Below, in pieces: positions 1 to 8,299 of a stretch of DNA of 64,000 nucleotides. A program made the translations under genes and the position numbers. The stretch comes from an uncultured Granulosicoccus sp. (GTDB lineage Bacteria; Pseudomonadota; Gammaproteobacteria; Granulosicoccales; Granulosicoccaceae): assembly GCA_947495035.1 (NCBI GenBank), contig CANLXI010000004.1, forward strand, positions 62,001 to 126,000, written 5' to 3'. Below the pieces are notes generated by a model. That model did not search any database and had not been told where the DNA came from. It was given only the letters and a program-made list of their open reading frames with translations. Each line of letters starts with the position of its first letter. The first letter of the stretch is position 1.

Positions 1-2
1 AG

Positions 3-566
3 CTGGCCGGTCGCTCTGCACCGAATGGTTCCGAGTCGGTTGACACGACCATGTCGAGACCGGTCTCGAGCACAGGCACCCGGGGGTTGGCGGTGCCGCA
101 GGAGGCCAATCCTCTGAATCCGCTGATTGCAGGGACGGACCGTCGGCGCGAACTCGGCATGCCGCTACTGGCCTTGCCAAGGGTCGAGAATGTCTTCGAC
201 ATCGGTGGGTCGAACTTCACGGATATCCTGGCTGACAGTCTGCTCGTCAGGGAGCAGATACTGACCTTCGCCAACGACTCCCTGCGGCTGGGAGCGGTGA
301 ACAAGACACTGGTGGAACAAATGGTAGAATCCTTTCAACCCGAAACGGATGTGTTCTCCGTGCTTGGCTGTTCTCTGGGGCCCACGCAACTGAAAAGCGG
401 CAACGCCGCGCTGGCGTTGGGCAGAGCCAGTCGGGTCAGAGAGGCCTTGCTGTTTGCCGGAGTGCCACAGGAGCGCATTCTGGATGAAGGCTGCTGGGCA
501 AGTGACGGTTCGGGCAAGGCATTGCCACGGCGAGGAGTCGTGGTGACACTCAACAGAAAGACCTGA
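3..566 (+). CDS. OmpA-like C-terminal domain protein (5'-truncated by window edge)
   Basis: The reading frame is open from the first complete codon in the window, and the first ATG (51) is not followed by a signal peptide, so the gene very probably starts upstream and only its C-terminal part is seen. The last 70 residues carry the OmpA/Pal-like pattern: a beta strand (FSVLGCSLGP), then a helix rich in Ala and Arg (ALALGRASRVREALLFAG), then VPQERI and a final strand after RRGVVV. In that family the domain binds peptidoglycan non-covalently in the periplasm. The usual Asp-Arg ligand pair is not clearly kept, so binding is uncertain. It ends 14 bases before the thioredoxin-like gene, probably in one transcript. 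Confidence 0.55.
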   Translation: MAGRSAPNGSESVDTTMSRPVSSTGTRGLAVPQEANPLNPLIAGTDRRRELGMPLLALPRVENVFDIGGSNFTDILADSLLVREQILTFANDSLRLGAVNKTLVEQMVESFQPETDVFSVLGCSLGPTQLKSGNAALALGRASRVREALLFAGVPQERILDEGCWASDGSGKALPRRGVVVTLNRKT

Positions 567-580
567 AACCGAGCCAGTCA

Positions 581-1114
581 GTGAACGTGAAATTGCTGAA
601 ATCCTTCCTCTTTGGCCTGAACTCCCTTCTCGGCAGGGGCCGCGCCCGCAGGCTGAGCCTTGCCCTGTTGTTGCTGTTGTCCGGTCAGGCACAGGCCTTC
701 CAGCTGCAGGCCATGGATGCCAGCCGGGTTGATCTGAACGACTACGTCGGTGATGGGGAATGGACGCTGGTGATGTTCTGGTCAACCGACTGCATTCCCT
801 GCGAACAGCAGAAGCCCATGATCGAGGCATTCCACCGAGATCATGCAGGGCGTGATGCCCGCGTGGTCGGGATCGCACTGGACGGCATGGAGCTACGCGA
901 GCAGATCCAGGCGCTGATCGATCGACATCAGCCCTCGTATCCGAACCTGGTGGTGTTCACTGATGTCTTTCATCGGCAGTACAAGGAACTGACGGGCAAG
1001 GATTTCCGGGCAACGCCCACCTACCTGCTGTACAACCCCGCTGGCGAGCTGGCAGGTGCACGCAGTGGCGTCATCGAGCGGGCGCTGCTGGAATCCGTGG
1101 TCAAGGGCGGTTAG
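581..1114 (+). CDS. exported thioredoxin-like (TlpA/redoxin) protein
   Basis: This 177-residue protein has a long basic N-terminus, a hydrophobic stretch (about 25-36) and an AQA cleavage-like site near residue 39, so it is probably exported or membrane anchored. The mature part has a thioredoxin fold. The strand LVMFWSTD leads into a CIPC active site (Cys71, Cys74), and the family cis-proline lies in ATPTYLLY. CxxC redoxins of the TlpA/ResA type reduce or exchange disulfides in the periplasm, for instance in cytochrome c maturation or protein repair. The start is GTG, 14 bases after the preceding stop, which suggests co-transcription. The specific partner cannot be told. It is followed by a convergent xylulokinase gene. 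Confidence 0.8.
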   Translation: MNVKLLKSFLFGLNSLLGRGRARRLSLALLLLLSGQAQAFQLQAMDASRVDLNDYVGDGEWTLVMFWSTDCIPCEQQKPMIEAFHRDHAGRDARVVGIALDGMELREQIQALIDRHQPSYPNLVVFTDVFHRQYKELTGKDFRATPTYLLYNPAGELAGARSGVIERALLESVVKGG

Positions 1115-1160
1115 ACAATCCAGTCCGGCACTGCCCCGGCGCCGGACCGCCAGGGCCTGA

Positions 1161-2621
1161 TCATGTCGTTTCGCTGCGCATCAGCGGTGCCAGTGCTGCG
1201 TAGGTTGCCTTGTAGCGCTCATGCTCGGCGGCAAAGGCCTCACTGGAACCATCGGGCTCTACCGTATGATCAATGGCCGGTGGCGTGCAGATGCTGAAAG
1301 GGTCTGCCTGCTCGGCGGCAATCATGCCCAGTCGGGCGGCCCCGAGGCTGGCACCGAAATCGCCATCGGCCGTGACATCCAGCGGGATATTCAAGGTGTT
1401 GGCAATCACGCGCAGCCAGTAATCCGATTTGGCGCCGCCACCGATCGCGGCAGCCCGCTGGAGCGTGGTGCCGGCACTTTGCAGTGCCAGTTGAGAATCC
1501 TTGAAGGCGAAGGCAACGCCTTGCAACACCGCTCGCGTCATTGCGATGCTGTCGCTGGAGTGTTTCAGACCCATGAAGACGCCGCGTGCATCAGCATCAT
1601 TGATGGGGGTGCGCTCGCCACCCAGATAGGGCAGAAAGACGATGTCCGTGGGTTCGGCAGGCAGTTCGTCCAATGGTGCACTGAGTGATTGTGGCGTCGA
1701 CTGCACGGCTCTGGCCAGCCAGTTGAGCGCATCGGTTGCGGCCAGTATCACCCCCATCTGATGCCAGGTATCGGGCAGCGCGTGACAGAAGGCATGCACG
1801 GCACTCTCGGCATTGGGCTGGTAGCTGTTGTTGGCGGCGAACAGTACGCCCGAGGTGCCCAGAGAGACAAAGGCATCGCCATCGCGCACGGTACCCATGC
1901 CACAGGCGCTGGCGGCATTGTCGCCGGCCCCGCCAGCGACCACGACCGATTCCCGCATGCCGAAACGCTGCGCCAGGGTGGCGCGCAGCTGGCCGGAGAC
2001 GTCGCTGCCTTCGACCAGTCGAGGCATGTGCTCGGTGGAAAGGCCAGTGGCTTGCAGCAGCTCATCGGACCAATGGCGGGTAGCCACATCCAGCCAGCCG
2101 GTGCCGGCAGCATCGGACATGTCGCCCACATGTTCGCCGGTCAGCCACAGTCGGGCGTAATCCTTGGGCAGCAGGACTTTGGCGACGCGGGCAAAATTCT
2201 CCGGTTCGTTTTCCGCTACCCAGGCCAGCTTGGGAGAGGTGAAACCGGGGAACAGGATGTTGCCTCCAATCTGCCGGAATTGCGGGGTGTCCAGACGATG
2301 AGCCTGGGCATGACTGCGTGTGTCGTTCCACAGCATGCAGGGGCGGATGACCTGATCATCGGCATCCAGCAGGGTGGCGCCATGCATGTGGCCGGACAGG
2401 CCAATGCCACGAACGGCCGAGAGCTCATGGGCATGTGTGCTCTGCAGCGCTTCCAGCGTCTGTTCGATGGCTGTGATCCAGTCTGCCGGATCCTGTTCTG
2501 ACCAGCCGTCATGCGGTCGACTAACCGAGAGGCTGGCACTGTGGCTGGCAACGATGTGTTGTGACTCGTCCATCAGGACGCTCTTGACACTGGATGTGCC
2601 CAAGTCTATTCCCAGATACAT
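1161..2621 (-). CDS. xylB: xylulokinase (FGGY carbohydrate kinase)
   Basis: Phosphorylates D-xylulose to D-xylulose 5-phosphate with ATP in the cytoplasm, feeding the pentose phosphate pathway. The 486-residue length matches XylB (about 484). The N-terminal phosphate loop DLGTSSVK (6-13), the substrate-contact stretch SGHMHG (76-81), LWNDTRS (97-103), the GAGDNA motif with the likely catalytic Asp234, and the C-terminal GGGAKSDYW adenosine-binding segment are all present. It is the last gene of a minus-strand operon that begins with a ROK repressor and contains a di-haem oxidoreductase and a CRTAC1 protein; the gap to the preceding gene is 48 bases. No xylose isomerase (xylA) lies in the window, so the upstream step must be encoded elsewhere. 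A kinase for a related ketose is possible, but XylB is the best reading. Confidence 0.9.
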   Translation of the reverse strand: MYLGIDLGTSSVKSVLMDESQHIVASHSASLSVSRPHDGWSEQDPADWITAIEQTLEALQSTHAHELSAVRGIGLSGHMHGATLLDADDQVIRPCMLWNDTRSHAQAHRLDTPQFRQIGGNILFPGFTSPKLAWVAENEPENFARVAKVLLPKDYARLWLTGEHVGDMSDAAGTGWLDVATRHWSDELLQATGLSTEHMPRLVEGSDVSGQLRATLAQRFGMRESVVVAGGAGDNAASACGMGTVRDGDAFVSLGTSGVLFAANNSYQPNAESAVHAFCHALPDTWHQMGVILAATDALNWLARAVQSTPQSLSAPLDELPAEPTDIVFLPYLGGERTPINDADARGVFMGLKHSSDSIAMTRAVLQGVAFAFKDSQLALQSAGTTLQRAAAIGGGAKSDYWLRVIANTLNIPLDVTADGDFGASLGAARLGMIAAEQADPFSICTPPAIDHTVEPDGSSEAFAAEHERYKATYAALAPLMRSETT

Positions 2622-2669
2622 GATGTGATAGGTGTTGGTGGTTGAATGAAACTGGTTTGTCTGTTGGGG

Positions 2670-4343
2670 TCAGGGTAGTGGTGTTGCAGGAAACCACTGC
2701 TGGGTCTTGTCCTTGTCGCGTTCGATGATCACATGGTGATTGGCGAACAGCTTGTAGGGCGCGCTCCACTGGCCATCGGGCCACTGTACCCGAACGGTGG
2801 CGCGCTCGGCCACGCCGAGACCGACGTGAATGAAGCCGGCCTTGCCCGAGGCATGGCCACCGCCTGATTGCAGGCGGCGGGTCTGCACGCGGTTGCCGGT
2901 CTTGATGGACACTCTGGCACCGATGGCATGGCGGTTGTCACCTGGCTGTTCCAGAGCCAGTTTCAGCCAGTTGCCACCGACACGAGGACCATCTTCGCCT
3001 TGCATGCCACGATTGCGAAACAGGCTGACATTGTCGCCGCGGTTGACCACCACGATATCCAGCAGGCCGTCGGCATTGAAGTCGGTGATGCTGGCGCCAC
3101 GACCCCGTCGATCCAGGGCAATGCCTGCGGCCAGACCCTGTTCACTGAAGGTGTCTTCGTGAGTGCCCAGCAGTAGATTGTCAGGGTCGTAGGCGGCGAA
3201 GTCGCTCATGCTCTCCACATTGCCCTTGGTGATGAACAGATCCATCAAGGCGTCGTTGTTCAGGTCCTCGAAGCGGGAATGCCAACCGGTACTGGGTTTC
3301 AGGTCATCACCGGTATAGGGACGATGCGCAGTGGCACCACGATCCCAGGCCATGTCGTCGTAATGCGGACGATTCTCCTCGATGGCCTGTTGCAAGTCCA
3401 GTACCTGCAGCTTGGTATCCCCCATGGATGTGAGCGCGTACTCCGGATAGCCATCGGCGTTCAGATCGGCTTCGGCGATGCCCATGCCCCAGATGACCAC
3501 GGGCTCCCAGCCTTCGGCGGCACCGAACAGACGCGGGTAGCGGCCACTGTCGAGGCGCCAGAGCTGTTCCTGACCGCCGCGATAATACTGGCGATCATTG
3601 GTGATTCTCAACGCGTCCACACCTGACTTGTTCCAGTCCGTGAACAGCATCGACAGTGCACAGTAGCCGGGCTCCAGCGGTAATACACTGGCATAGTCGG
3701 GGCCTGGCGAGCCGTCCCGCCTCTTGTCTGCAGGGCGATGCAGCTCATTGGCATGGCAGGTTCCCCAGGGGGAACCCGGGGCTGCGCGATCCACGTAGTT
3801 GCCGACCGCCAGGGTGGGATAGGCATGGCCGGGTTCGAAGGTGGCGCTGAAAGCGGTGGTCCAGGCATTGCTACCATCGAAGTTCCACAGCAGATTGGCC
3901 GGGGTGAACTGACAGTCGCTGCCACCCTTGAACAACTGATTCTCGCCAACGCGCATCACCATCAGATCCTGAAAGCCGTCGTTGTCGATATCCAGCGGAT
4001 AGCTGCCAATGACGCGATCCAGTGCCAGACTGGTATTGTCTACAGGCTCGAATCGCAAGGGGCCTGCCGTTGTACTGCGGTTCACATACAGGGCTGCCGC
4101 TTGATTGCCGCCTGCCAGGTACAGATCGGGCAGGCGGTCCTGGTTGCAGTCGAAGGTGCTGACCCCACCACCAACGAAATACTCCCAGGGGCCTGCATAG
4201 CTGTGAGTGATTCCGGCTGCCGCAGACTCCTCCTGCATCAGCGGAATGTCGCCGGTGAAGATCCCTGCCGACGCCTCGGCCTGACTGTCGACGGACCAGG
4301 AAGCCAGCATCAGGCTCGTGATCAATGCTGTCCTGATCATCAT
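2670..4343 (-). CDS. CRTAC1-type FG-GAP/VCBS repeat protein with ASPIC/UnbV domain
   Basis: This exported 557-residue protein has a signal peptide ending near residue 23. It has at least five FG-GAP/VCBS-like units, each with an acidic calcium-type loop (DCNQDRLPDL, DIDNDGFQDL, DLNADGYPEY, DLNNDALMDL, DFNADGLLDI), predicting a seven-bladed propeller. The C-terminal 100 residues (GNWLKLAL, IGARVSIK, GLGVAERATVRVQWPDG) form an ASPIC/UnbV domain. The family is found in bacterial outer-surface or periplasmic proteins of unknown biochemical role and in animal CRTAC1. Its ATG overlaps the stop of the upstream di-haem oxidoreductase gene by 4 bases, so the two are probably translationally coupled and act together. 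No enzymatic function is assigned. Confidence 0.8.
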   Translation of the reverse strand: MMIRTALITSLMLASWSVDSQAEASAGIFTGDIPLMQEESAAAGITHSYAGPWEYFVGGGVSTFDCNQDRLPDLYLAGGNQAAALYVNRSTTAGPLRFEPVDNTSLALDRVIGSYPLDIDNDGFQDLMVMRVGENQLFKGGSDCQFTPANLLWNFDGSNAWTTAFSATFEPGHAYPTLAVGNYVDRAAPGSPWGTCHANELHRPADKRRDGSPGPDYASVLPLEPGYCALSMLFTDWNKSGVDALRITNDRQYYRGGQEQLWRLDSGRYPRLFGAAEGWEPVVIWGMGIAEADLNADGYPEYALTSMGDTKLQVLDLQQAIEENRPHYDDMAWDRGATAHRPYTGDDLKPSTGWHSRFEDLNNDALMDLFITKGNVESMSDFAAYDPDNLLLGTHEDTFSEQGLAAGIALDRRGRGASITDFNADGLLDIVVVNRGDNVSLFRNRGMQGEDGPRVGGNWLKLALEQPGDNRHAIGARVSIKTGNRVQTRRLQSGGGHASGKAGFIHVGLGVAERATVRVQWPDGQWSAPYKLFANHHVIIERDKDKTQQWFPATPLP

Positions 4344-5791
4344 GGCTGTATCACCAGAGTCTTGAGAAAGGCAATCATTTCGCTCTTCTGCCGTTCGTTC
4401 AGACTGGCCCAGGCATCGCGGGAACTGCGCGCCTCGCCGCCATGCGCATCAATGACTTCGGCCAGTGTCGTCATGTCGCCGCGGTGTCCGTAGGGCGCGG
4501 TCGAGGCGATACCCCAGAGCTCGCTGGTCATGAAGACATTGCGCTCGACAAAGCGCTGCGAGAGTAGTTCGTTGCCCAGTGCGGACAGGGTCTGATCGGC
4601 GATGCGATGACGCTTCAGATCGCCAAACAGCGGGACGAGATAGCGGCCGCTGTCGTCACGTGGCAGCCGCTGTGCCCATTCCAGCAACGCCAGTGGATAG
4701 ATTGCATCAATGCCTTCGCCGCGGCGCAGGGTGCCGGCAGCATCCAGTGTGCCGGGATCGGCGAAATCCAGGGACTCGAGAGGCAGCGAGGTTCTGTGAC
4801 AAGTATTGCAACCGGTTTGCTCGAAATGCTTCTCGCCCGAGGCTGCCGCCGCCTGCCAGCGTTCATCGGTGGGTATCATGCGGCCTGGCGGCGGCAGGGT
4901 TGCCTGCCAGGCAACCAGCGCGGACACTTCTCCCGGGCCGATTTCATCGCTGAAGCCATCTTCATCGTGATCGTCTTCACCGGTCCAGCGTTGACCGAAA
5001 CGTTCAACCGCCTGCAGACCGTGATGATGGTTCAGCGCGTTGATCGTGAACTGCCGCAGTGAGGTCATCACGCCCTTGTGGCTGAACGGCCGGATCACCA
5101 GATCCTGATCGACACCGTCGATATGATCCGTGGCCACTCGACCGTCCGGGTACACATCGAGCCTGCCGAAGTTCACGCCCTTGGCTGTCAGTTCCACTCG
5201 CGTTGCCTGTCCGGACGCTCTGGCCGATTGCAGGGCCTGCGCACGTTGCGTTTGCAGCTCTACCGTCATCTCGCGCGCCAGCAGCTCGACCAGACCCGCG
5301 CCGAACAGATGATTGGTATTGCGTTCGTTGGAAAACTGTGGGTCGGTGGTATCGAAGTCGGTGTGCTGGAAACCTTCGGAGACGAACACATTGGCGGTGA
5401 AATCGCCGGCCCCACCAACCAGCGGAACGTTGTGACAGCTGGCGCAGGCATTGGCATCCATCCCCGCGGTTCGCGAGAAGGCCGAGCGTGATGCGCGCTT
5501 GCGCTTGGTGGGGATGATGGCCTGCGTGGCCATGGGCCGGCCCACGCCATCGAGTGTGGTGAAGCGGGCGTTGAACAGGTGTTCGCCTGCGTCCATCAGT
5601 GACTGCAGTTCATGCAGTTCGAGCCGACCCTGAAAGTCGCCGGGAGACACCGGATCGGCGAGTGTTCTCTCCGACCAGATGTCGCGCAGTGGCACACTGC
5701 TGGATTCTGCCGCCGTTGAACTGCTCAGGGCCAGACAGACGGCTGCCATCAGACCGGTGCCGACGGTTCCGGGCATGTTTCGTTTGCTCAT
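4340..5791 (-). CDS. di-haem c-type oxidoreductase (DUF1111, thiol oxidoreductase-like)
   Basis: A periplasmic protein of 483 residues with a signal peptide (1 to about 28) and two covalent haem-attachment motifs, CASCH (116-120) and CNTCH (328-332). These are placed as in the DUF1111 di-haem family, which is distantly related to di-haem peroxidases (MauG/CcpA). Between them is an acidic loop (DDHDEDGFSDE, about 273-283) that may bind calcium. The C-terminus has GIASTAPYGHRGD, a typical family segment. The family is predicted to carry out periplasmic electron transfer or oxidation; the substrate is not known. It overlaps the CRTAC1 gene by 4 bases and touches the ROK repressor stop codon at its start, so the repressor, haem protein and CRTAC1 protein form one tightly coupled unit with xylB. 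Confidence 0.85.
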   Translation of the reverse strand: MSKRNMPGTVGTGLMAAVCLALSSSTAAESSSVPLRDIWSERTLADPVSPGDFQGRLELHELQSLMDAGEHLFNARFTTLDGVGRPMATQAIIPTKRKRASRSAFSRTAGMDANACASCHNVPLVGGAGDFTANVFVSEGFQHTDFDTTDPQFSNERNTNHLFGAGLVELLAREMTVELQTQRAQALQSARASGQATRVELTAKGVNFGRLDVYPDGRVATDHIDGVDQDLVIRPFSHKGVMTSLRQFTINALNHHHGLQAVERFGQRWTGEDDHDEDGFSDEIGPGEVSALVAWQATLPPPGRMIPTDERWQAAAASGEKHFEQTGCNTCHRTSLPLESLDFADPGTLDAAGTLRRGEGIDAIYPLALLEWAQRLPRDDSGRYLVPLFGDLKRHRIADQTLSALGNELLSQRFVERNVFMTSELWGIASTAPYGHRGDMTTLAEVIDAHGGEARSSRDAWASLNERQKSEMIAFLKTLVIQP

Positions 5792-7020
5792 CAGGTGACT
5801 TCGGGGACGGATTGTTGAGTGGCCAGCAGTCGATCGACTGCACTCAGGCTGTTGTCCGCAAGCCCCTGCATGAGCAAGCGGTCGTCATCTTCGAAAGGGT
5901 GAAGCAGACTCTCGGCTGCCGGTCCATCGACCAGGTGAGCATCCAGCACACGGCAGATGCCGTCACGCATCAGGGTATAGCTGCGTTCACTGCAGCCTAC
6001 CAGTGCCACGGGAAAGGGGTCGAGCAGGGTGAATACACTGATCAGGCCTTCGCCAATGGCAATGCCTGCCGTTTCGAAGGCCAGGCTGGCGGCCTTGTCG
6101 CCGGATTCGGCGGCAGTGCACAGCGCCTGCATGGCGGTGTCGGCAACACGACCGGCTGGCGGTGTGTCGGCCGGCAAGCCCCTGGCAAGTCGCTCGATAC
6201 CATAGTCGGCGGTATAGGCCTCTATGCAACCGCGCTTGCCACAGCGACACAAGGCACCGTCGGTGCGGAACCGCAGGTGTCCGATTTCCATGGCCGATGA
6301 ACGCGTGCCGGCGAAAGGCTGACCGTTCAGGTACAGACCGAGGCCCACACCGTGTCCGAACAGCACCGTGGCGAAATGGCTGCCGAGCCTGTCCGCCTGC
6401 CGACGACTCAGCGCCTGTGAAATCAGCCGACAATCATTGTGTACGCTGACACTGACATCGTAGCGCCGTTGCAGCGTATCGCCCAGCGGGACGTCGCGCA
6501 TGCGGATGACCGGAGACCACAGCAGTTTGCCGGAGGCGTGTTCGGTCTGACCCTGAAAGCCGACGCCGATGTGACGCAGCCGGATATCCGGGTGTTCAAG
6601 ACGCAACAGATCGATGCACTGGCAGATCGTTGCCAGCAGTTGCTCCAGAGTCAGGCTGCGGGTATCGACAATCTCCAGATGAGACCCCAGTACGTTGCCG
6701 GCATAGTCCACCAGATGCACACGTATCAGATCAATGGTCAGGGTCAGCGTCACCACATGGCCGGCCTCCGGACAGAGCGACAGCAGAGACCGGGGTCGAC
6801 CTCGTGAGGGTCGAGTTCTGGTGTTCTGGTAACGCTCACTGCTCAGGATGCCCTGGTCGATCATCTGGCTGGAGAGTGTCGAGATGGACGCCGCGCTCAG
6901 GCCGGTCATGGCAGCCAGCCGGGAGGGCGTGCAGGGACCCTTGGTGCGCAGTGTATCCAGCACGCGACGTCGATTTCCGTCGCGCAGGTCGTCACTGCGG
7001 ATTATCGATCTTTTCTGCAT
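5791..7020 (-). CDS. ROK-family transcriptional repressor (XylR/NagC type)
   Basis: An N-terminal winged helix-turn-helix (RRRVLDTL, then LAAMTGLSAASISTLSSQM) is followed by a ROK sugar-binding domain with the zinc cluster CRCGKRGC (about residues 258-265) and the MEIGH segment. There is no N-terminal DxGxT phosphate loop, as expected of a regulator rather than a sugar kinase. The open frame reaches 25 codons further upstream, but the ATG at 7020, giving the start MQKRSIIRSDDLR, fits the family best. The product is 409 residues. It is divergent from xylF and heads the operon ending in xylB, so it most likely represses both units and is relieved by xylose or a related sugar (inference from context). 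Confidence 0.88.
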   Translation of the reverse strand: MQKRSIIRSDDLRDGNRRRVLDTLRTKGPCTPSRLAAMTGLSAASISTLSSQMIDQGILSSERYQNTRTRPSRGRPRSLLSLCPEAGHVVTLTLTIDLIRVHLVDYAGNVLGSHLEIVDTRSLTLEQLLATICQCIDLLRLEHPDIRLRHIGVGFQGQTEHASGKLLWSPVIRMRDVPLGDTLQRRYDVSVSVHNDCRLISQALSRRQADRLGSHFATVLFGHGVGLGLYLNGQPFAGTRSSAMEIGHLRFRTDGALCRCGKRGCIEAYTADYGIERLARGLPADTPPAGRVADTAMQALCTAAESGDKAASLAFETAGIAIGEGLISVFTLLDPFPVALVGCSERSYTLMRDGICRVLDAHLVDGPAAESLLHPFEDDDRLLMQGLADNSLSAVDRLLATQQSVPEVT

Positions 7021-7038
7021 CTGTGATGGAGGGGCGTG

Positions 7039-7072
7039 GTTGTTGTGTAAATCGGGAAAAAACAACTTGACA
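7039..7072 (+). promoter_or_regulatory. candidate ROK operator and -35 element before xylF
   Basis: In the 128-base divergent gap, an inverted repeat GTTGTT, 16-base spacer, AACAAC (7039-7066) directly abuts a consensus -35 hexamer TTGACA (7067-7072). No good -10 was seen at the usual spacing. Half-sites rich in TTG/CAA resemble ROK XylR operators as remembered from other bacteria, but the match is loose. Confidence 0.3.
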
Positions 7073-7148
7073 CATTTCCGTGCAGAAGTCACCATTTATT
7101 CCAGCCGTGAATTAAATGCGGCAGACACCAATCACTACTGGAGTGAGC

Positions 7149-8186
7149 ATGAAAATTTCTGGAGCACTTGTTGTAGCTGCCTCAGTCTCGGCGATGTTGT
7201 CCGGACCGGTACTGGCAGAAGGAAAGACTATCGGCGTTTCCTGGTCGAATTTTCAGGAAGAGCGCTGGAAGACTGATGAAGCGGCCATCAAGAGCGTCAT
7301 CGAAGCCAATGGCGACAGCTACATCTCTTCGGATGCCCAGTCGTCTGCGGCCAAGCAGTTGACCGATGTCGAGGCACTGATCTCGCAGGGCGCGGACGCC
7401 CTGATCATCCTGGCTCAGGATTCCAGTGCCATCGGGCCGGCGGTCGAGCAGGCAGTGGCTGAAGGCATTCCGGTTGTCGGCTACGATCGACTGATCGAGA
7501 ATGAAGATGCGTTCTACATCACGTTCGACAATGTCGAGGTGGGTCGCATGCAGGCTCGTGCGGTTCTCGAGGCCATGCCCGAAGGCAACTATGCCTTCAT
7601 CAAGGGTTCGTCTTCCGATCCGAACGCCGACTTCCTGTTCGGTGGGCAGATGGAAGTCCTGAAAGAGGCCATGGATGCCGGTCGCGTCGTCAATGTGGGT
7701 GAGGCCTATACCGATGGCTGGAAGCCCGAAAATGCGCAGCGCAACATGGAGCAGATTCTGACGGCCAACGACAACAACGTCGATGCGGTGGTGGCGTCCA
7801 ATGATGGTACGGCTGGTGGCGTGGTAGCCGCACTGGCCGCGCAGGGCCTCGACGGTTCCGTACCGGTCTCCGGACAGGATGGCGATCATGCGGCACTGAA
7901 CCGCGTGGCGCGCGGCACACAGACGGTTTCCGTCTGGAAGGATGCGCGTGAACTGGGCAAGGGGGCAGCGACCATTGCCACCATGTTGGCTGACGGTTCG
8001 ACACCGGCCGACGTTCCCGGCGTCGAGCAGTGGGCCGGCGGTCCGCAGGGTCTGACACTCAACGCTGTCTTCCTCGCACCGGTTGCCATCACTCAGGACA
8101 ATCTGGACCTGGTGATCGATGCTGGCTGGATTGATCGCGACAAGGCCTGTGAAGGGGCTGCCGAGTCGGTAGCTGCCTGCCAGTAA
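7149..8186 (+). CDS. xylF: ABC sugar transporter substrate-binding protein, xylose type
   Basis: A periplasmic binding protein of the CUT2 (ribose/xylose) class, 345 residues, with a signal peptide (MKISGALVVAASVSAM...ALA). XylF-like sequence follows: KTIGVSWSNFQEERWKTDE, then ALIILAQDSSAIGPAV, then IPVVGYDRLIEN, which in XylF lines the xylose pocket. The ATG at 7149 is preceded by GGAGTGAGC and begins a proper signal peptide; an ATG 33 bases upstream gives a poorer N-terminus. It is the first gene of the transporter operon xylF-xylH-ATPase, divergent from the ROK repressor. The downstream gap holds two hairpins that probably lower expression of the membrane components relative to this protein. 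Confidence 0.9.
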   Translation: MKISGALVVAASVSAMLSGPVLAEGKTIGVSWSNFQEERWKTDEAAIKSVIEANGDSYISSDAQSSAAKQLTDVEALISQGADALIILAQDSSAIGPAVEQAVAEGIPVVGYDRLIENEDAFYITFDNVEVGRMQARAVLEAMPEGNYAFIKGSSSDPNADFLFGGQMEVLKEAMDAGRVVNVGEAYTDGWKPENAQRNMEQILTANDNNVDAVVASNDGTAGGVVAALAAQGLDGSVPVSGQDGDHAALNRVARGTQTVSVWKDARELGKGAATIATMLADGSTPADVPGVEQWAGGPQGLTLNAVFLAPVAITQDNLDLVIDAGWIDRDKACEGAAESVAACQ

Positions 8187-8217
8187 TTCAGGCTCTTGCG
8201 CGCAGTTCCCTTTGCCG

Positions 8218-8246
8218 GGCGGCAGCGTCAAACAGACGTTGCCGCC
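8218..8246 (+). terminator. strong hairpin after xylF (attenuator or mRNA stabiliser)
   Basis: A 12-bp stem with one G-T pair (GGCGGCAGCGTC pairing with GACGTTGCCGCC) closes a 5-base AAACA loop, and CTCGTTTT follows. It lies 31 bases after the xylF stop and before xylH. It could act as a partial terminator or as a 3' stabiliser of the xylF message. Confidence 0.6.
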
Positions 8247-8260
8247 TCTCGTTTTGGCCA

Positions 8261-8277
8261 AGCCCCCAAGAGGGGCT
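8261..8277 (+). terminator. second small hairpin between xylF and xylH
   Basis: A 6-bp stem, AGCCCC and GGGGCT, with a CAAGA loop, 15 bases after the larger hairpin and 22 bases before the xylH start. It may add to attenuation or mask the upstream region of xylH. It is short, so the function is uncertain. Confidence 0.35.
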
Positions 8278-8299
8278 CCTTTCCAGCGAATACCAATCC

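Noticed and set aside
165..878. A 237-codon minus-strand frame at the left end
   Set aside because: It overlaps both the OmpA-like and thioredoxin-like genes, and its product has no signal peptide or domain.
4806..4821. TTGCAACCGGTTTGC, close to the inositol operator
   Set aside because: It lies inside the di-haem gene, antisense to the codons of the second haem motif, and breaks the palindrome at one base; no promoter is near.
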